From: Arenivirga flava
GTDB taxonomy: Bacteria; Actinomycetota; Actinomycetes; Actinomycetales; Microbacteriaceae
DNA: 64,000 nucleotides
Assembly: GCF_030161575.1 (NCBI RefSeq)
Contig: NZ_BSUL01000001.1
Coordinates: 930,001 to 994,000 of the forward strand
Direction: 5' to 3'
Each line of letters begins with the position of its first letter. The stretch's first letter is position 1. Of the stretch, positions 26,982-36,727 are shown piece after piece. The position numbers and the translations under genes are program-made. The notes beneath the pieces were generated by a model. It was not told the origin of the DNA. It saw only the letters and a program-made list of their open reading frames with translations, and made no database searches.

Positions 26982-28276
26982 TCAGGCGACCGTCACAGCG
27001 CGACGCGCTGCGTCGGGCAGCGCGGCGAACAGGCGGTCGAACACCGCGCCACGGTCGAACTGCAGCGCGTGCTCGCGGGCGCGCCGACGGCGGCCCTCCC
27101 GCTCCTCCGGCGCCAGCGCGACGGCCTCGTCGATGGCCACGGCGATGGCGTCGGGCGCGTCCACGGGCACGATGATGGCGGTGTCGCCGACCGCCTCGCC
27201 GACGCCGCCGGTGACGGTCGTGATCACGGGGCCGCCCCCGGCGAGCATCGACTCCGCGAGCGCGATGCCGAAGGTCTCCACGAACTCCGGCCGCGGCTTG
27301 GTCGGCAGCGCGTACGCGGCGCTGCCGGCCATCAGGTACGGCTTCTCGCCGTCGCCCACGTCGTCGAGGAAGCGGATGCGGTCGGCCGCCGGCGAGGCCG
27401 CCGCCTGCTCGCGCAGCTCCTGCGCCTCCGGGCCCCGCCCCGCGATCACGAGCGTGTGCGTGCTGGCCGCCGCGCTGCGCGCGAAGCCGTCGATGAGGTC
27501 GTCGACGCCCTTCGCCCGGGCGAGCCGCGAGAGGAAGAGCACGTAGCCGTCGCGCTCGAGTCCGCGGGCGGCGAGCGCGGCGTCGATGCGGGACTCGTCA
27601 AGGTCCACGTACACGCTCGTGTCGATCGCCGGGTAGGAGATCGCGACCTTCTCCCGCAGTCGCGGGGCGAAGTCCGTGCCGCGCTGCAGGTCGAGGCGCT
27701 CCGCCTCCTCGACGATCAGGTCGCGCGTGTACTCCGACACCGCCACGGCGTGATCCTGCGAGAGGTAGGCGCCGAGCAGGTGCGCCGCGGCCCCGAACTC
27801 CCCCGTTCGACGCAGGAGCGCACCACGTTCGTCACGTCGGAGCCGACGGCCTCCGCGATCGTGGTGACCTCCACCGGCAGGCCGGTCATGCGGGCGGCGG
27901 CCAGCGCATCGGTCACCGCGATCATGTGCGGGCTCAGGTAGAGCGACAGGCACACCGTCGGCACGCCGTCGGTGAAGAGCTCGACGAGCCTGCCCGTGAT
28001 GCCGGCCACGTAGCGCCCGTCGGGCACCTTGTAGTCGCCGACCGGCTCGGGGCGCTCGACATGGATGCCCTCGCTGTACGGCAGCACGTCGTCGAGCGGC
28101 TTGAGCGGCAGTCCTGCCTGCTGCAGGCGCTCGATGGGCCAGGTGACGATGCGCACCTCGTCGAAGCCCCGCAGCAGCGCCGTCTCGGCGAGGTTGCGGG
28201 CCTCGACGGAGTGGCCGCAGATCACGGGATCCGCGCGCACGACGATGACGAGGCGGCGGTCGGGGACGTGGTTCAC
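26982..28276 (-). CDS. Glycosyltransferase, GT4/GT-B type (frameshift at 27800-27804)
   Basis: A glycosyltransferase of about 431 aa with the two-domain GT-B layout. The donor-site half holds VLFLSRLARAKGVDDLIDGF (~240), VIAGRGPEA and the EX7E-like PRPEFVETFGIALAESMLAGG near residue 335. The acceptor half starts MNHVPDRRLVIVVRADPVI. In plus-strand CCCCC at 27800-27804 one base is missing; restoring it joins RSCVERG to EFGAAAHLLGAYL. The start is GTG at 28274-28276 with GAGAGGAA upstream. It follows the GH92 gene by 26 nt on the same strand, so they may be one unit. Sugar and acceptor are unknown. Confidence 0.85.
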
Positions 28277-28302
28277 GGTGGTTCCTCTCACGGGGCGGCG
28301 GG

Positions 28303-30507
28303 TCAGTCGGTGGCGGAGGGTCGGGAGGGAGGCGAATGCTCGGCGCCCCATCCGCTCGCTTCCGGACCGAGCTCGAGGTGGAGGTGTCCACCCCCGTGGA
28401 GCTCGGCGGCGTGCAACCAGCTGCGGTCGAGACGACGGCCGTTGAAGCTCGCCGACCGCACGTACTGCGCAGGCCCGCCGGCGAACGGTTCGACGAACCC
28501 CGTCGTCTCGATGCGCAGCACGGCCTCGCCGAGCCGGACGGTCGTCTCGGCCACCGCCGGCGCGTTGACCAGGAACAGGGCCTGCCCGGCCACCGGGAAG
28601 AGACCGAGCGTCGCCCAGACGTACCAGGAGCTGAGGCCGCCGGAGTCGTCGTTGCCCGGAAGTCCGCCCCGGCCGGTGCCGAACTGCTGATGGACGATGT
28701 CGTGCACGATCTCGGCGGTGCGGTCCGGGCGGCCCACGTAGTGGTAGGCCCACGGCGCCTCCATGTCGGGTTCGTTGTTGAGCCCCTCGAAGCGGCCGAG
28801 CGCGAAGCCGTCGCGGATCTCCTCGGCGGCGGGGCGCACGCCGGGCTGCACGACCGGCTCCGCGCCGACGCCGAAGAAGCGGTCGAGCAGCGCCGTGAAC
28901 GCCTCCGGCCCGCCGGCGAGCTCGATGCGCCCGGCCATGTCGTGCTGCAGGCGGAACGAGTAGTTCCACTTCGTGCCCTCGTAATAGGTCGAGTCGAGCA
29001 GCAGCCCGGTCTGCTCGTCATAGGCGCCCCGCCACTGCTCCGCGAGCGGCGCGAAGTCCTCGAGCAGCTGGCGGTCGCCGACCACGGCGGCGACCTTCGC
29101 CGTGCACCAGTAGCCGAAGGCCAGGTCGAGGGTGTGGGTGATCGGATGCACGGCGCCGTACTGCAGGAACTCCTCGCCGTAGGTGCGGCGCAGGTCGTTG
29201 TGCAGGTGCACGAGCGCCCACTCCCAGTCGATGCCCGGCAGGCCCAGCTGGCAGAGGTCGGCGAGGAAGGTGTGCGCGAGGGCGCTCGCCTGCCGGGAGA
29301 AGGCGTCGCTGCCGCGGGTCATCCGGTAGCCGATCGGGAAGTTGCCCTCCTGCTCGCAGATCGTGAGCAGCGCGTTGGCGAGCTCCACCGCCTTGTCCGG
29401 GCGCAGGGCCGTGATGAGCGGCAGCTGCGTGCGGTAGATGTCCCACATCGTGCTGAGGTCGTAGACGAAGGGACCGTCCGTCGGCCAGAACGGGCTCTCG
29501 TCGAGCGCGAGGCACGGCTTGATGAACGAGTGGTACAGCGCCGTGGCGAAGACCTGGCGGCGCTCCTCGGACGGCGTGACGATGTCGATCGACGCGAGCA
29601 GGTCGCGCCACGCGGCGCCGGTGCGCTCGCTGCGCTCCTCGAAGCCGTGCCGGCCGCCGTCCGTGTCGCGCTCGAGGTTGCGGCGCGCCTGCTCGACGCC
29701 GCGCAGCGAGAAGCCGAAGCGGATCTCGACGGTCTGCCCGGCGCTCGCCGGTCCCGCCCACATGATGCCGAACGGGCGCAGGGTGGTGGGCCGGATCGAC
29801 CCGAAGTCGAGGCGGGTGCCGCCCGGCATCAGCCGTCGGTCGTACCAGAGCATCTGCCGCCACTGCTCGGCGTCGGTCTCGATGTGCACCGCGAGGGGTG
29901 CGCCCTCGACGACGATCTCCCCCTGCGCGACGCCCGGCGAGAGCGCCTCGAGGTGCGCGCGCAGCGGCACGGTCGACGAGTACGGGATCGCCAGCCCACC
30001 GAGCGAGAGGTCGATGACGACGCGGGCGTTCGGATGGTTGGGGAACGTGTAGCGGTGCACGGCGCTCTTCGGGCCGACGGTGATCTCGGCGCGGATGCCC
30101 GAGTCGAGCGTCGCCGCGTAGCGCCCCGGCTCGGCCTCCTCGTCGAGCAGGTCCCAGGTGCGGCCGAGGGCGTCGAGCGGCTCGACCATGGGCGTCACAC
30201 GGAAGTAGTTGTAGTACTTGCGGATCGCGCCGGTGCCGGACTGCTGGAAGTGCGTGAAGCCGGAGGCGAGCTGACGGTCGTAGAGCTCGGGCGGTCGCCC
30301 GTCGGTGCTGATCGTGTGCCGACCGTAGCCGGTGGGGTACGCGCCGGAGTAGGCGCAGGCCGACACCATGCCCAGGGGGTACGTCGCACCGGGATGGGTG
30401 TTGCCGATCTGCGGCTTCGGCCACCACCACGTCGCCGCGAGCCCGGTCTGCGGCGGCAGCTCGGTGGGCTCGGTGCCGATGAAGGGGTCGACGGCGCTCA
30501 TCTGCAT
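28303..30507 (-). CDS. GH92 family alpha-mannosidase
   Basis: A 734 aa glycoside hydrolase of family 92, calcium-dependent inverting exo-alpha-mannosidases. Segments typical of the family are NTHPGATYPLGMVSA near residue 36, ASGFTHFQQSGTGA near 80, FEGLNNEPDMEAPWAYHY near 575 (with the probable acid Glu) and GLPGNDDSGGLSSWYV near 617 (with the base Asp pair). No signal peptide is seen, so the enzyme is probably cytoplasmic, unlike many GH92 enzymes that are exported. The ATG at 30507 was kept; a second ATG lies two codons in. A glycosyltransferase gene follows on the same strand, which suggests turnover or trimming of a mannose-containing molecule. Confidence 0.92.
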   Translation of the reverse strand: MQMSAVDPFIGTEPTELPPQTGLAATWWWPKPQIGNTHPGATYPLGMVSACAYSGAYPTGYGRHTISTDGRPPELYDRQLASGFTHFQQSGTGAIRKYYNYFRVTPMVEPLDALGRTWDLLDEEAEPGRYAATLDSGIRAEITVGPKSAVHRYTFPNHPNARVVIDLSLGGLAIPYSSTVPLRAHLEALSPGVAQGEIVVEGAPLAVHIETDAEQWRQMLWYDRRLMPGGTRLDFGSIRPTTLRPFGIMWAGPASAGQTVEIRFGFSLRGVEQARRNLERDTDGGRHGFEERSERTGAAWRDLLASIDIVTPSEERRQVFATALYHSFIKPCLALDESPFWPTDGPFVYDLSTMWDIYRTQLPLITALRPDKAVELANALLTICEQEGNFPIGYRMTRGSDAFSRQASALAHTFLADLCQLGLPGIDWEWALVHLHNDLRRTYGEEFLQYGAVHPITHTLDLAFGYWCTAKVAAVVGDRQLLEDFAPLAEQWRGAYDEQTGLLLDSTYYEGTKWNYSFRLQHDMAGRIELAGGPEAFTALLDRFFGVGAEPVVQPGVRPAAEEIRDGFALGRFEGLNNEPDMEAPWAYHYVGRPDRTAEIVHDIVHQQFGTGRGGLPGNDDSGGLSSWYVWATLGLFPVAGQALFLVNAPAVAETTVRLGEAVLRIETTGFVEPFAGGPAQYVRSASFNGRRLDRSWLHAAELHGGGHLHLELGPEASGWGAEHSPPSRPSATD

Positions 30508-30623
30508 CGGGATGCCCTCTCCCGCGGAGCAGGGGTGCGGCCGCGTGCTCCGACGCTAGGGAGCGCGTGTCTCGGGCGCGTTACGGCCGGGTGACGGTCA
30601 GACGACGGCACGGAGCCGGGTGG

Positions 30624-30698
30624 TGGGGCGGGCGGGACTTGAACCCGCGGATCGTCGTGTTATGAGCACGCTGCCTTGACCAGCTTGGCTACCGCCCC
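30624..30698 (-). tRNA. tRNA with anticodon CAU (Met, or Ile2 if modified)
   Basis: Minus-strand cloverleaf: acceptor GGGGCGG/CCGCCCC, short D stem GCC/GGC, anticodon loop CTCATAA (CAU), T arm GCGGG-TTCAAGT-CCCGC, discriminator A, no encoded CCA. The anticodon stem has a G-A mismatch at its outer pair. A CAU anticodon belongs to Met elongator, initiator or lysidine-modified Ile2 tRNAs; the initiator's mismatched 1:72 pair is absent. The D arm reminds me of Ile2 forms, but I cannot decide. Confidence 0.85.
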
Positions 30699-30700
30699 GA

Positions 30701-30732
30701 GCGGATGCGCGCCCCCGTGGGACCGCATCCGC
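30701..30732. terminator. Hairpin made from the GCGGATGCG repeat
   Basis: GCGGATGCG (30701-30709) and CGCATCCGC (30724-30732) are perfect complements with a 14-nt loop. It sits between the end of the glycosyltransferase gene (30754, minus) and the downstream CAU tRNA, where a terminator for the glycosyltransferase transcript is expected. Confidence 0.5.
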
Positions 30733-30753
30733 CGGTCCGAGCGTACCGTGCGC

Positions 30754-31974
30754 TCAGTCCTCGGCGGTCGCGACGGGTTCGATGTCGGTGACCGGGTCCT
30801 CGACGCGCAGCCCGCGGTACAGCGCCTCGAAGGTGCTGAGGGTGCGGTCGATGTCGTGCGGCTGGATGAAGGCGAGGCTGTTGCGCTTCAGCGCCGTGAG
30901 CTTGCGCTCGCTGGCGGTCAGCACCTCGGTGAGGCGCGCGGCGAGCGCCGGCACGTCGCCGGGCTCGAAGAGGTAGCCGTTCTGGCCGTCGTGCACGAGG
31001 TGCGGCAGCGCCATCGCGTCGGCGGCGACGATCGGCAGTCCCGAGGCCATCGCCTCCATGGTCGCGATCGACTGCAGCTCGGCGGTCGACGGCATGGCGA
31101 ACACCGTGGCGCGGGTGTACGCCTGCTTGAGCTCGTCGTCGGTCACGTAGCCCGTGAACACCGTGCGGTCGTCGATGCCCAGCTGCTTCGCCATGCGCTT
31201 GAGGTTCTCGAGCTGGTCGCCGCCGCCGACGATCTCGAGCCGGGCGTCGAGGGCCGGGTCCAGCTCCGCCACCGCGCTCAGCAGCTGGTCGATGTTCTTC
31301 TCACCGGTGACGCGCCCCACGAAGAGGATGCGATTGCCGGTGCGCTGCTCGAGATCGGGCGTGTAGTCGGAGGCTCGGATGCCGCAGCTCACGGCGTGCA
31401 CGTCGGTGACGTCGGTCGCCGCCTCGAGGAACTCGGCGGCGCGGCGGGTGGGCGTGGTGATCGATTCGACGTGCTGGTAGGTCTTGGCGGCGTCGGCCCA
31501 CGCCATCCGGACCGCGGTCGCCCGCAGGAACTGCGGCAGCAGCGTGTGCTCGAGCATGTTCTCGGGCATGAAGTGGTTGGTCGCCACGATGCGGATGCCG
31601 CGCTGCGCCGCCTGGCGGGCGAGCCCGCGGCCGATGACGATGTGCGACTGGATGTGCACCACGTCGGGCCGGAAGTCGTCGAGCACCTTCGCGGCGTTCT
31701 GCTGGCTGCGCCAGGGCAGCGCGAAGCGCAGCCAGTCGTGCGGGTACCAGCGCCACGAGTAGATGCGGTGCACCGTCATGGCGGCGCCGGCGTGCTCCTC
31801 GACGAAGACGCCCGGCCCGGGTCGGTTCGCGGGCGCCATGACGCGCACGTCGTGGCCGCGCCGGACGAGGCCGGCGGCCAGCTCCGCGGTGAAGCGGGCT
31901 GCGCCGTTCACGTCGGGGGCGAAGGTGTCCGCCGCGATCAGGATCTTGAGGGGGCGCTCGTTGTCAGGGCTCAC
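30754..31974 (-). CDS. GT4 family glycosyltransferase (PimB/MgtA-like mannosyltransferase type)
   Basis: A 406 aa GT-B enzyme. The N-terminal acceptor domain opens LKILIAADTFAPDVNGAARF; the donor domain has ILFVGRVTGEKNIDQLL near residue 220 and the EX7E motif ELQSIATMEAMASGLPIVAAD near 300. Overall it looks like actinobacterial enzymes that mannosylate phosphatidylinositol or diacylglycerol lipids, but the lipid cannot be named from sequence. The start is GTG at 31972-31974. A DMT-type transporter gene lies 61 nt upstream on the same strand. Confidence 0.87.
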   Translation of the reverse strand: MSPDNERPLKILIAADTFAPDVNGAARFTAELAAGLVRRGHDVRVMAPANRPGPGVFVEEHAGAAMTVHRIYSWRWYPHDWLRFALPWRSQQNAAKVLDDFRPDVVHIQSHIVIGRGLARQAAQRGIRIVATNHFMPENMLEHTLLPQFLRATAVRMAWADAAKTYQHVESITTPTRRAAEFLEAATDVTDVHAVSCGIRASDYTPDLEQRTGNRILFVGRVTGEKNIDQLLSAVAELDPALDARLEIVGGGDQLENLKRMAKQLGIDDRTVFTGYVTDDELKQAYTRATVFAMPSTAELQSIATMEAMASGLPIVAADAMALPHLVHDGQNGYLFEPGDVPALAARLTEVLTASERKLTALKRNSLAFIQPHDIDRTLSTFEALYRGLRVEDPVTDIEPVATAED

Positions 31975-32035
31975 CGGATGGGTCGTCCTCGTCGTCGTGT
32001 CGGCCGCACCGCGGTGCGTCGGGGGTTCTGCAGGT

Positions 32036-32983
32036 TCACGGCTCGCGCGCCTCCGCGCTCGCGACCTGCGGGTGGTGCTTGGCGAGCTGGAAGACGCCGT
32101 AGATGGCGATGGCGCCGGCTGCGGCGAACAGCACGCCGGCGATGGGCGGCGCCTGGCTGGCCTCGCCGAGCACGACGATGCCGATCACCACGGCCACGAT
32201 GGGGTCGATCACCGTGAGGCCCGCGATGACGAGGTCGGGCGGGCCGGACGAGTAGGCGGTCTGCACGAAGTAGCCGCCCAGGGCCGCCGCGAGCAGCAGG
32301 CCGACGATGCAGAGCACGGTGAGCCATTCGAAGTCGCCCTGGGTGATCCGCCCGATGACCACCTTGGCGAGCGTGGCCACGAAGCCGTAGAGCACGCCCG
32401 CGGCGAGGATGTAGAACAGCGCGGCAACCCGGTGCCGCAGCGCGACCCAGGCGCCGCCGAGCAGCAGGCCGACGACCGCGAGCACGATGAGGATCGTGAC
32501 GAGGTGCTCGTCCGTGACGCGGGGGTCGACGGCGGTGAGGGCGGCGACCGTGACGAACAGGGCCACGCCGCCGACGCAGAAGGCGATGGCGCGGATCGCC
32601 CCGCCGCCGAGCCGCACCTTCGAGATGCGGGCGTTGAGCACGGCGGTGATGACGAGCGCGACGGCGCCCAGCGGCTGCACCACCGTGAGCGGCGCGAGGT
32701 TCAGGCTCGTGAGCTGCAGCACGATGGCGAGACCGAGCAGCAGGGTGCCGATGACCCAGGAGGGGCGGGTGAACAGCGCGAGCAGGTGGCGCAGGTCGAG
32801 GCCGCTCTTCGAGGAGCGCCCGGAGGTCTGCTCGACCTTGCCGACGCCGCGCGACTGGTACTGGGTGCCGAAGGACAGGAAGACCGCGCCGAGCAGGGCG
32901 ATCGGGATGCCGATCGCCTGCGTCGGATCGATCCGGATCTGCTCGGTGAGATCGCTCAGCTCGTTGAGCTGACTGAGGTCCAT
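32036..32983 (-). CDS. DMT-superfamily membrane transporter (NIPA/EamA-like)
   Basis: A 315 aa protein with about ten hydrophobic segments. Inner segments such as SLNLAPLTVVQPLGAVALVITA and AGLTVIDPIVAVVIGIVVLGE show the EamA/NIPA-like repeat pattern, in which each half ends near a conserved Pro and Glu. Substrate is unknown; NIPA relatives move magnesium, other DMT proteins move metabolites. I took the ATG at 32981-32983, two codons inside a GTG start. It probably shares a transcript with the glycosyltransferase that follows it. Confidence 0.75.
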   Translation of the reverse strand: MDLSQLNELSDLTEQIRIDPTQAIGIPIALLGAVFLSFGTQYQSRGVGKVEQTSGRSSKSGLDLRHLLALFTRPSWVIGTLLLGLAIVLQLTSLNLAPLTVVQPLGAVALVITAVLNARISKVRLGGGAIRAIAFCVGGVALFVTVAALTAVDPRVTDEHLVTILIVLAVVGLLLGGAWVALRHRVAALFYILAAGVLYGFVATLAKVVIGRITQGDFEWLTVLCIVGLLLAAALGGYFVQTAYSSGPPDLVIAGLTVIDPIVAVVIGIVVLGEASQAPPIAGVLFAAAGAIAIYGVFQLAKHHPQVASAEAREP

Positions 32984-33018
32984 GGGCACCCGACGACTGT
33001 ACCGGCCCGTGCGGCGGC

Positions 33019-33033
33019 TAGCCTGGAGGCATG
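33019..33033 (+). promoter_or_regulatory. Putative -10 box for a leaderless def transcript
   Basis: TAGCCT (33019-33024) stands six bases before the def ATG (33031), the same arrangement as at folE, predicting transcription start at the initiation codon. A GGAGG between them is too near to be needed. Confidence 0.4.
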
Positions 33034-33596
33034 GCCGTCCTCCCCATCCGAATCACCGGCGAACCGGTGCTGCACGCCCCCGCCGACCCCGTGACCGTCT
33101 TCGACGCCGAGCTGGAGCAGCTCGTCGCCGACATGTACGAGACCATGGACGCCGCCCCCGGGGTGGGCCTGGCCGGACCGCAGGTGGGCGTGGGGCTGCG
33201 GCTGTTCGTCTTCGGATGGACGGACGCCGAGGGGCGCGAATGGCGCGGCGAGGCGATCAACCCGGAGCTCTGGCTCTCCCCGCCCCCGTCGGCTGGGCCG
33301 ACGAGGACGACGACGCCGAGGGCTGCCTGTCGGTGCCCGGCGAGCGCTTCGAGCTGCTGCGCTCGCAGCGGGCGGTCCTGCGCGCCGTCGATCTGCAGCA
33401 GCAGCCGTTCGAGATCGAGGCCGAGGGCTGGCTCGCCCGCATCTTCCAGCACGAGTACGACCACCTCGACGGCGTGCTCTACGTCGACCGCCTCGAGACC
33501 GGCCTGCGCAAGACGGCCGAGAAGGCGATCAAGAAGGCGCGCTGGGGCGTGCCCGGCCACAGCTGGATGCCCGGCGAGGACGACCTCGACGCCTGA
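33031..33596 (+). CDS. def: Peptide deformylase (frameshift at 33283-33287)
   Basis: Removes the formyl group from the N-terminal methionine of new proteins; a Fe/Zn metallohydrolase. Motif 1 GVGLAGPQVG is near residue 46. The frame then breaks; one more C in CCCCC at 33283-33287 restores LSPPPVGWADEDDDAEGCLSVPG, giving motif 2 with the metal-binding Cys, and motif 3 HEYDHLDG with two His and the catalytic Glu. The corrected length is 188 aa. Def is essential in most bacteria, and all three motifs are intact, so the break is probably a read error. Confidence 0.93.
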
Positions 33597-33613
33597 GCGA
33601 CGAGCGGATGCGG

Positions 33614-33958
33614 ATGAGCGAGCAGCAGCCCCCGGACGACCCGGGTGGTCCCCTGCCCGGATCGGACGACCCCTCGCCCCGTCGCCAGCCCTCGCTGCAG
33701 CGCCCGAAGAGCACCGTGTGGCTGGTCATGACGCTGCTCTTCGGAGCGCTCTGCCTGCCGTTCCTCATCGGCCTCGGGCTGGGCGGCGAGCCGCAGCGCA
33801 CCGGCGCGCTGATCGTGGCCGCGGTGATGGTCGCAGCCGTGCTCATCCACCGCAGGGTCGCTCCGGGTCCCGTGCGCATCCGGCTGCTGCTGACCACGAC
33901 GCTGCTCGTGCCGGTGGCCTTCGCCGTCATCGTGGTGGCGGTCGCCGCCGAGCTCTGA
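33614..33958 (+). CDS. Small membrane protein, unknown function
   Basis: About 114 aa from the ATG at 33614; another ATG lies two codons earlier. Residues ~1-35 are hydrophilic and Pro-rich, then three membrane segments follow (starting near WLVMTLLFGALCLPF, ALIVAAVMVAAV and LLLTTTLLVPVAF). No family recognised. It follows def by 17 nt and may be co-transcribed with it. Its 3' end overlaps the end of the convergent VanZ-like gene by 32 bp. Confidence 0.65.
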   Translation: MSEQQPPDDPGGPLPGSDDPSPRRQPSLQRPKSTVWLVMTLLFGALCLPFLIGLGLGGEPQRTGALIVAAVMVAAVLIHRRVAPGPVRIRLLLTTTLLVPVAFAVIVVAVAAEL

Positions 33959-34379
33959 GCGGCGCGGTGCCGCCCGGCCGCCCCGCCGCCAGCCTGCCCA
34001 GCCCCGCCCCGAGCGCCGCGCCCAGACCGTTCGCGAGCAGGTCGCGCGGATCGGGCACGCGCGTCGGCAGGAACTGCTGCGCGAACTCGATCGTGCAGGT
34101 CAGGACCAGTCCGACCAGCACGGCCAGCCACCAGCGGCGACGGCCGAGCAGGAGCGCGAACAGCAGCCCGATGGGCGCGAACAGGGCGATGTTCGCGGCG
34201 AACTCCACCGTCGGCACCTTGAGCCAGGCCAGCAGCGGGATGCCCGCCAGCGCGTCCACGATCCGGGCGACCAGCGCCTGGCCGTCGCCGTCGAGCGGCT
34301 GCGGTCCGAGCGTGATCCAGCCGACGAGCGCCAGGTAGGCGGCCGTGAGCGCGGCGAGCGGCGGCCGGTGACGGGTCAT
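33927..34379 (-). CDS. VanZ-family membrane protein
   Basis: A 150 aa protein with four hydrophobic segments, matching the VanZ-like family: VGWITLGPQPLDG after the first segment, EFAANIALFAPIGLLFALLL in the middle and TCTIEFAQQFLPTRVPDPRDLLANGLGAALGA at the end, where the FAQ...R.PDPRD signature is visible. VanZ itself gives low-level teicoplanin resistance; most relatives have no known role. The ATG at 34377-34379 was chosen over one 15 codons upstream whose extra residues look unlike a protein start. Confidence 0.85.
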   Translation of the reverse strand: MTRHRPPLAALTAAYLALVGWITLGPQPLDGDGQALVARIVDALAGIPLLAWLKVPTVEFAANIALFAPIGLLFALLLGRRRWWLAVLVGLVLTCTIEFAQQFLPTRVPDPRDLLANGLGAALGAGLGRLAAGRPGGTAPLRARRRPPPR

Positions 34380-34433
34380 CCCAGCAGTCTGCCCGTCCGC
34401 GCATCCGCTCGGGCTGCACGGCACCGGAACGAC

Positions 34434-34467
34434 GGATGCCCGCCCCGAGCGATCGGGGCGGGCATCC
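34434..34467 (-). terminator. Terminator of the PNPase gene
   Basis: A perfect 15-bp stem, GGATGCCCGCCCCGA / TCGGGGCGGGCATCC, with a 4-nt GCGA loop begins 14 nt beyond the end of pnp (34481, minus strand). No U-tract follows, as is common here. Confidence 0.75.
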
Positions 34468-34480
34468 GGACTGCTGAGGA

Positions 34481-36727
34481 TCAGGCCTCGGCCGGGGCCT
34501 CCTCGGAGGCCTCGTCGTCGGCGATCACCGGGGCGAGCGAGAGCTTGCCGCGTTCGTCGATCTTCGTGATCTCGACCTGGACCTTCTGGCCCACCGAGAG
34601 CACGTCGTCGACGTTCTCGACGCGCTTGCCGCCGGCGAGCTTGCGCACCTCGGAGATGTGCAGCAGGCCGTCCTTGCCGGGGCTGAGCGAGACGAAGGCA
34701 CCGAAGGCGGCGATCTTGACGACCGTGCCCAGGAAGCGCTCGCCGACCTCGGGGTTCAGCGGGTTCGCGATGGCGTTGACCGCCGCGCGGGCCGCCTCGG
34801 CCGAGGGGCCGTCGACCGCGCCGATGAACACGGTGCCGTCGTCCTCGATGGAGATGTCGGCGCCGGTGTCGTCCTGGATCTGGTTGATCGTCTTGCCCTT
34901 CGGGCCGATCAGCTCGCCGATCTTGTCGACCGGGATCTGCACGCTGATGACGCGCGGCGCGGTGGGCGCCATCTCGTCGGGCGCGTCGATCGCCTGGTTC
35001 AGCACGTCGAGGATGGCGGTGCGCGCCTCCTTGGCCTGCTTCAGCGCGCCGTCGAGCACCGACGACGGGATGCCGTCGAGCTTGGTGTCGAGCTGGATCG
35101 CGGTGACGAACTCGCTGGTGCCGGCGACCTTGAAGTCCATGTCGCCGAGCGCGTCCTCGGCGCCCAGGATGTCGGTGAGCGCCGCGTAGCGGGTCTCGCC
35201 GTCGATCACGTCGGAGACGAGGCCCATGGCGATGCCGGCGACCGGGGCGCGCAGCGGCACACCGGCGTTGAGCAGCGACAGGGTCGAGGCGCAGACCGAG
35301 CCCATCGAGGTCGAGCCGTTCGAGCTCAGCGCCTCGGAGACCTGGCGGATCGCGTAGGGGAAGTCCTCGCGGCTCGGCAGGACGGGCACGAGGGCGCGCT
35401 CGGCCAGGAAGCCGTGGCCGATCTCGCGACGCTTCGGGCTGCCCACGCGGCCGGTCTCACCGGTCGAGTAGGGCGGGAAGTTGTAGTGGTGCAGGTACCG
35501 CTTCTTCGTGACGGGCGACAGCGAGTCGATCTGCTGCTCCATCTTGAGCATGTTCAGCGTGGTGACGCCCATGATCTGGGTCTCGCCGCGCTGGAACACC
35601 GCGGAGCCGTGCACGCGCGGGATGACCTGCACCTCGGCGTCGAGCGGGCGGATGTCCGCCAGGCCGCGACCGTCCATGCGGACGCCCTCGGTGAGGATGC
35701 GACCGCGGACGACCTTCTTGGTGGCCGACTTGTACGCCGCGCCGACCTGGGCGTTGGCCGCCTCGGGCAGCTCGCCCGCCTCGACCTTGGCCGCGATGGC
35801 CGCCTTGACGCGCGTCTTGAGCGCGTCGTCCGCGTCCTGGCGGGTCTGCTTGTCGGCGATCTGGTAGACGTCGACGAGCTCGGCGTGGGCCAGCTCGGAG
35901 ACGGCCGCGAGCACCTCGTCGGTGTAGGGCAGGAACACCGGGTAGTCCGCGATCTCCTTGGCCGCCTGCGACGCGAGCGAGGCCTGCGCCTCGACGAGCT
36001 GCTTGATGAACGGCTTGGCGGCCTCCAGGCCCTCGGCCACGACGGCCTCGTTCGGCTTGGTGGCGCCGCCCTGGATGAGCTCCCAGGCGCCCTCGGTGGC
36101 CTCGGCCTCGACCATCATGATGGCGACGTCCTCGGAGCCGTCGGCGTTCTTGACGACGCGACCGGCGACGGTCAGGTCGAACACGGCGTCGGCGAGCTGC
36201 GAGTGCTTGGGGAAGACGACCCACTGGTCGCCGATGAGCGCGAGGCGCACGCCGGCGATCGGGCCGCTGAAGGGCAGGCCCGAGATCTGGGTCGAGGCGC
36301 TCGCGGCGTTGATCGCGAGGGCGTCGTAGAACTCGTCCGGAGCGATGCTCAGGACGGTGATGACGATCTGGACCTCGTTGCGCAGGCCGTCGACGAACGA
36401 CGGGCGCAGGGGGCGGTCGATCAGGCGGCAGACGAGGATCGCCTCGGTCGAGGGGCGGCCCTCGCGGCGGAAGAACGAGCCGGGGATCTTGCCCGCGGCG
36501 TACGAGCGCTCCTCGACGTCGACGGTCAGGGGGAAGAAGTCGAAGTGGTCCTTCGGCTGCTTGCTGGCGCTCGTGGCGCTGAGGAGCATCGTCTCCTCGT
36601 CGAGGTACGCGGCGACCGCGCCCTGGGCCTGCTGCGCGAGTCGGCCCGTCTCGAAGCGGACGGTGCGCTTGCCGAACTTGCCGTTGTCGAGGACGGCTTC
36701 GGCGAACTTGATCTCGGGACCTTCCAA
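34481..36727 (-). CDS. pnp: Polyribonucleotide nucleotidyltransferase (PNPase)
   Basis: Phosphorolytic 3'-5' exoribonuclease, also able to polymerise RNA; 748 aa, cytoplasmic trimer. Two RNase PH domains are seen (first from ~12; second with [21 protein letters not shown] near 440 and [19 protein letters not shown] near 480), an inter-domain helical part, a KH domain ([21 protein letters not shown] near 610) and an S1 domain ([27 protein letters not shown] near 675). I chose TTG at 36725-36727 ([11 protein letters not shown]) because AAGGAGAG stands just upstream and the family N-terminus begins there; the longer frame upstream is low-quality. In many bacteria rpsO lies right before pnp; here rpsO is 16 kb away. 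Confidence 0.94.
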   Translation of the reverse strand: MEGPEIKFAEAVLDNGKFGKRTVRFETGRLAQQAQGAVAAYLDEETMLLSATSASKQPKDHFDFFPLTVDVEERSYAAGKIPGSFFRREGRPSTEAILVCRLIDRPLRPSFVDGLRNEVQIVITVLSIAPDEFYDALAINAASASTQISGLPFSGPIAGVRLALIGDQWVVFPKHSQLADAVFDLTVAGRVVKNADGSEDVAIMMVEAEATEGAWELIQGGATKPNEAVVAEGLEAAKPFIKQLVEAQASLASQAAKEIADYPVFLPYTDEVLAAVSELAHAELVDVYQIADKQTRQDADDALKTRVKAAIAAKVEAGELPEAANAQVGAAYKSATKKVVRGRILTEGVRMDGRGLADIRPLDAEVQVIPRVHGSAVFQRGETQIMGVTTLNMLKMEQQIDSLSPVTKKRYLHHYNFPPYSTGETGRVGSPKRREIGHGFLAERALVPVLPSREDFPYAIRQVSEALSSNGSTSMGSVCASTLSLLNAGVPLRAPVAGIAMGLVSDVIDGETRYAALTDILGAEDALGDMDFKVAGTSEFVTAIQLDTKLDGIPSSVLDGALKQAKEARTAILDVLNQAIDAPDEMAPTAPRVISVQIPVDKIGELIGPKGKTINQIQDDTGADISIEDDGTVFIGAVDGPSAEAARAAVNAIANPLNPEVGERFLGTVVKIAAFGAFVSLSPGKDGLLHISEVRKLAGGKRVENVDDVLSVGQKVQVEITKIDERGKLSLAPVIADDEASEEAPAEA

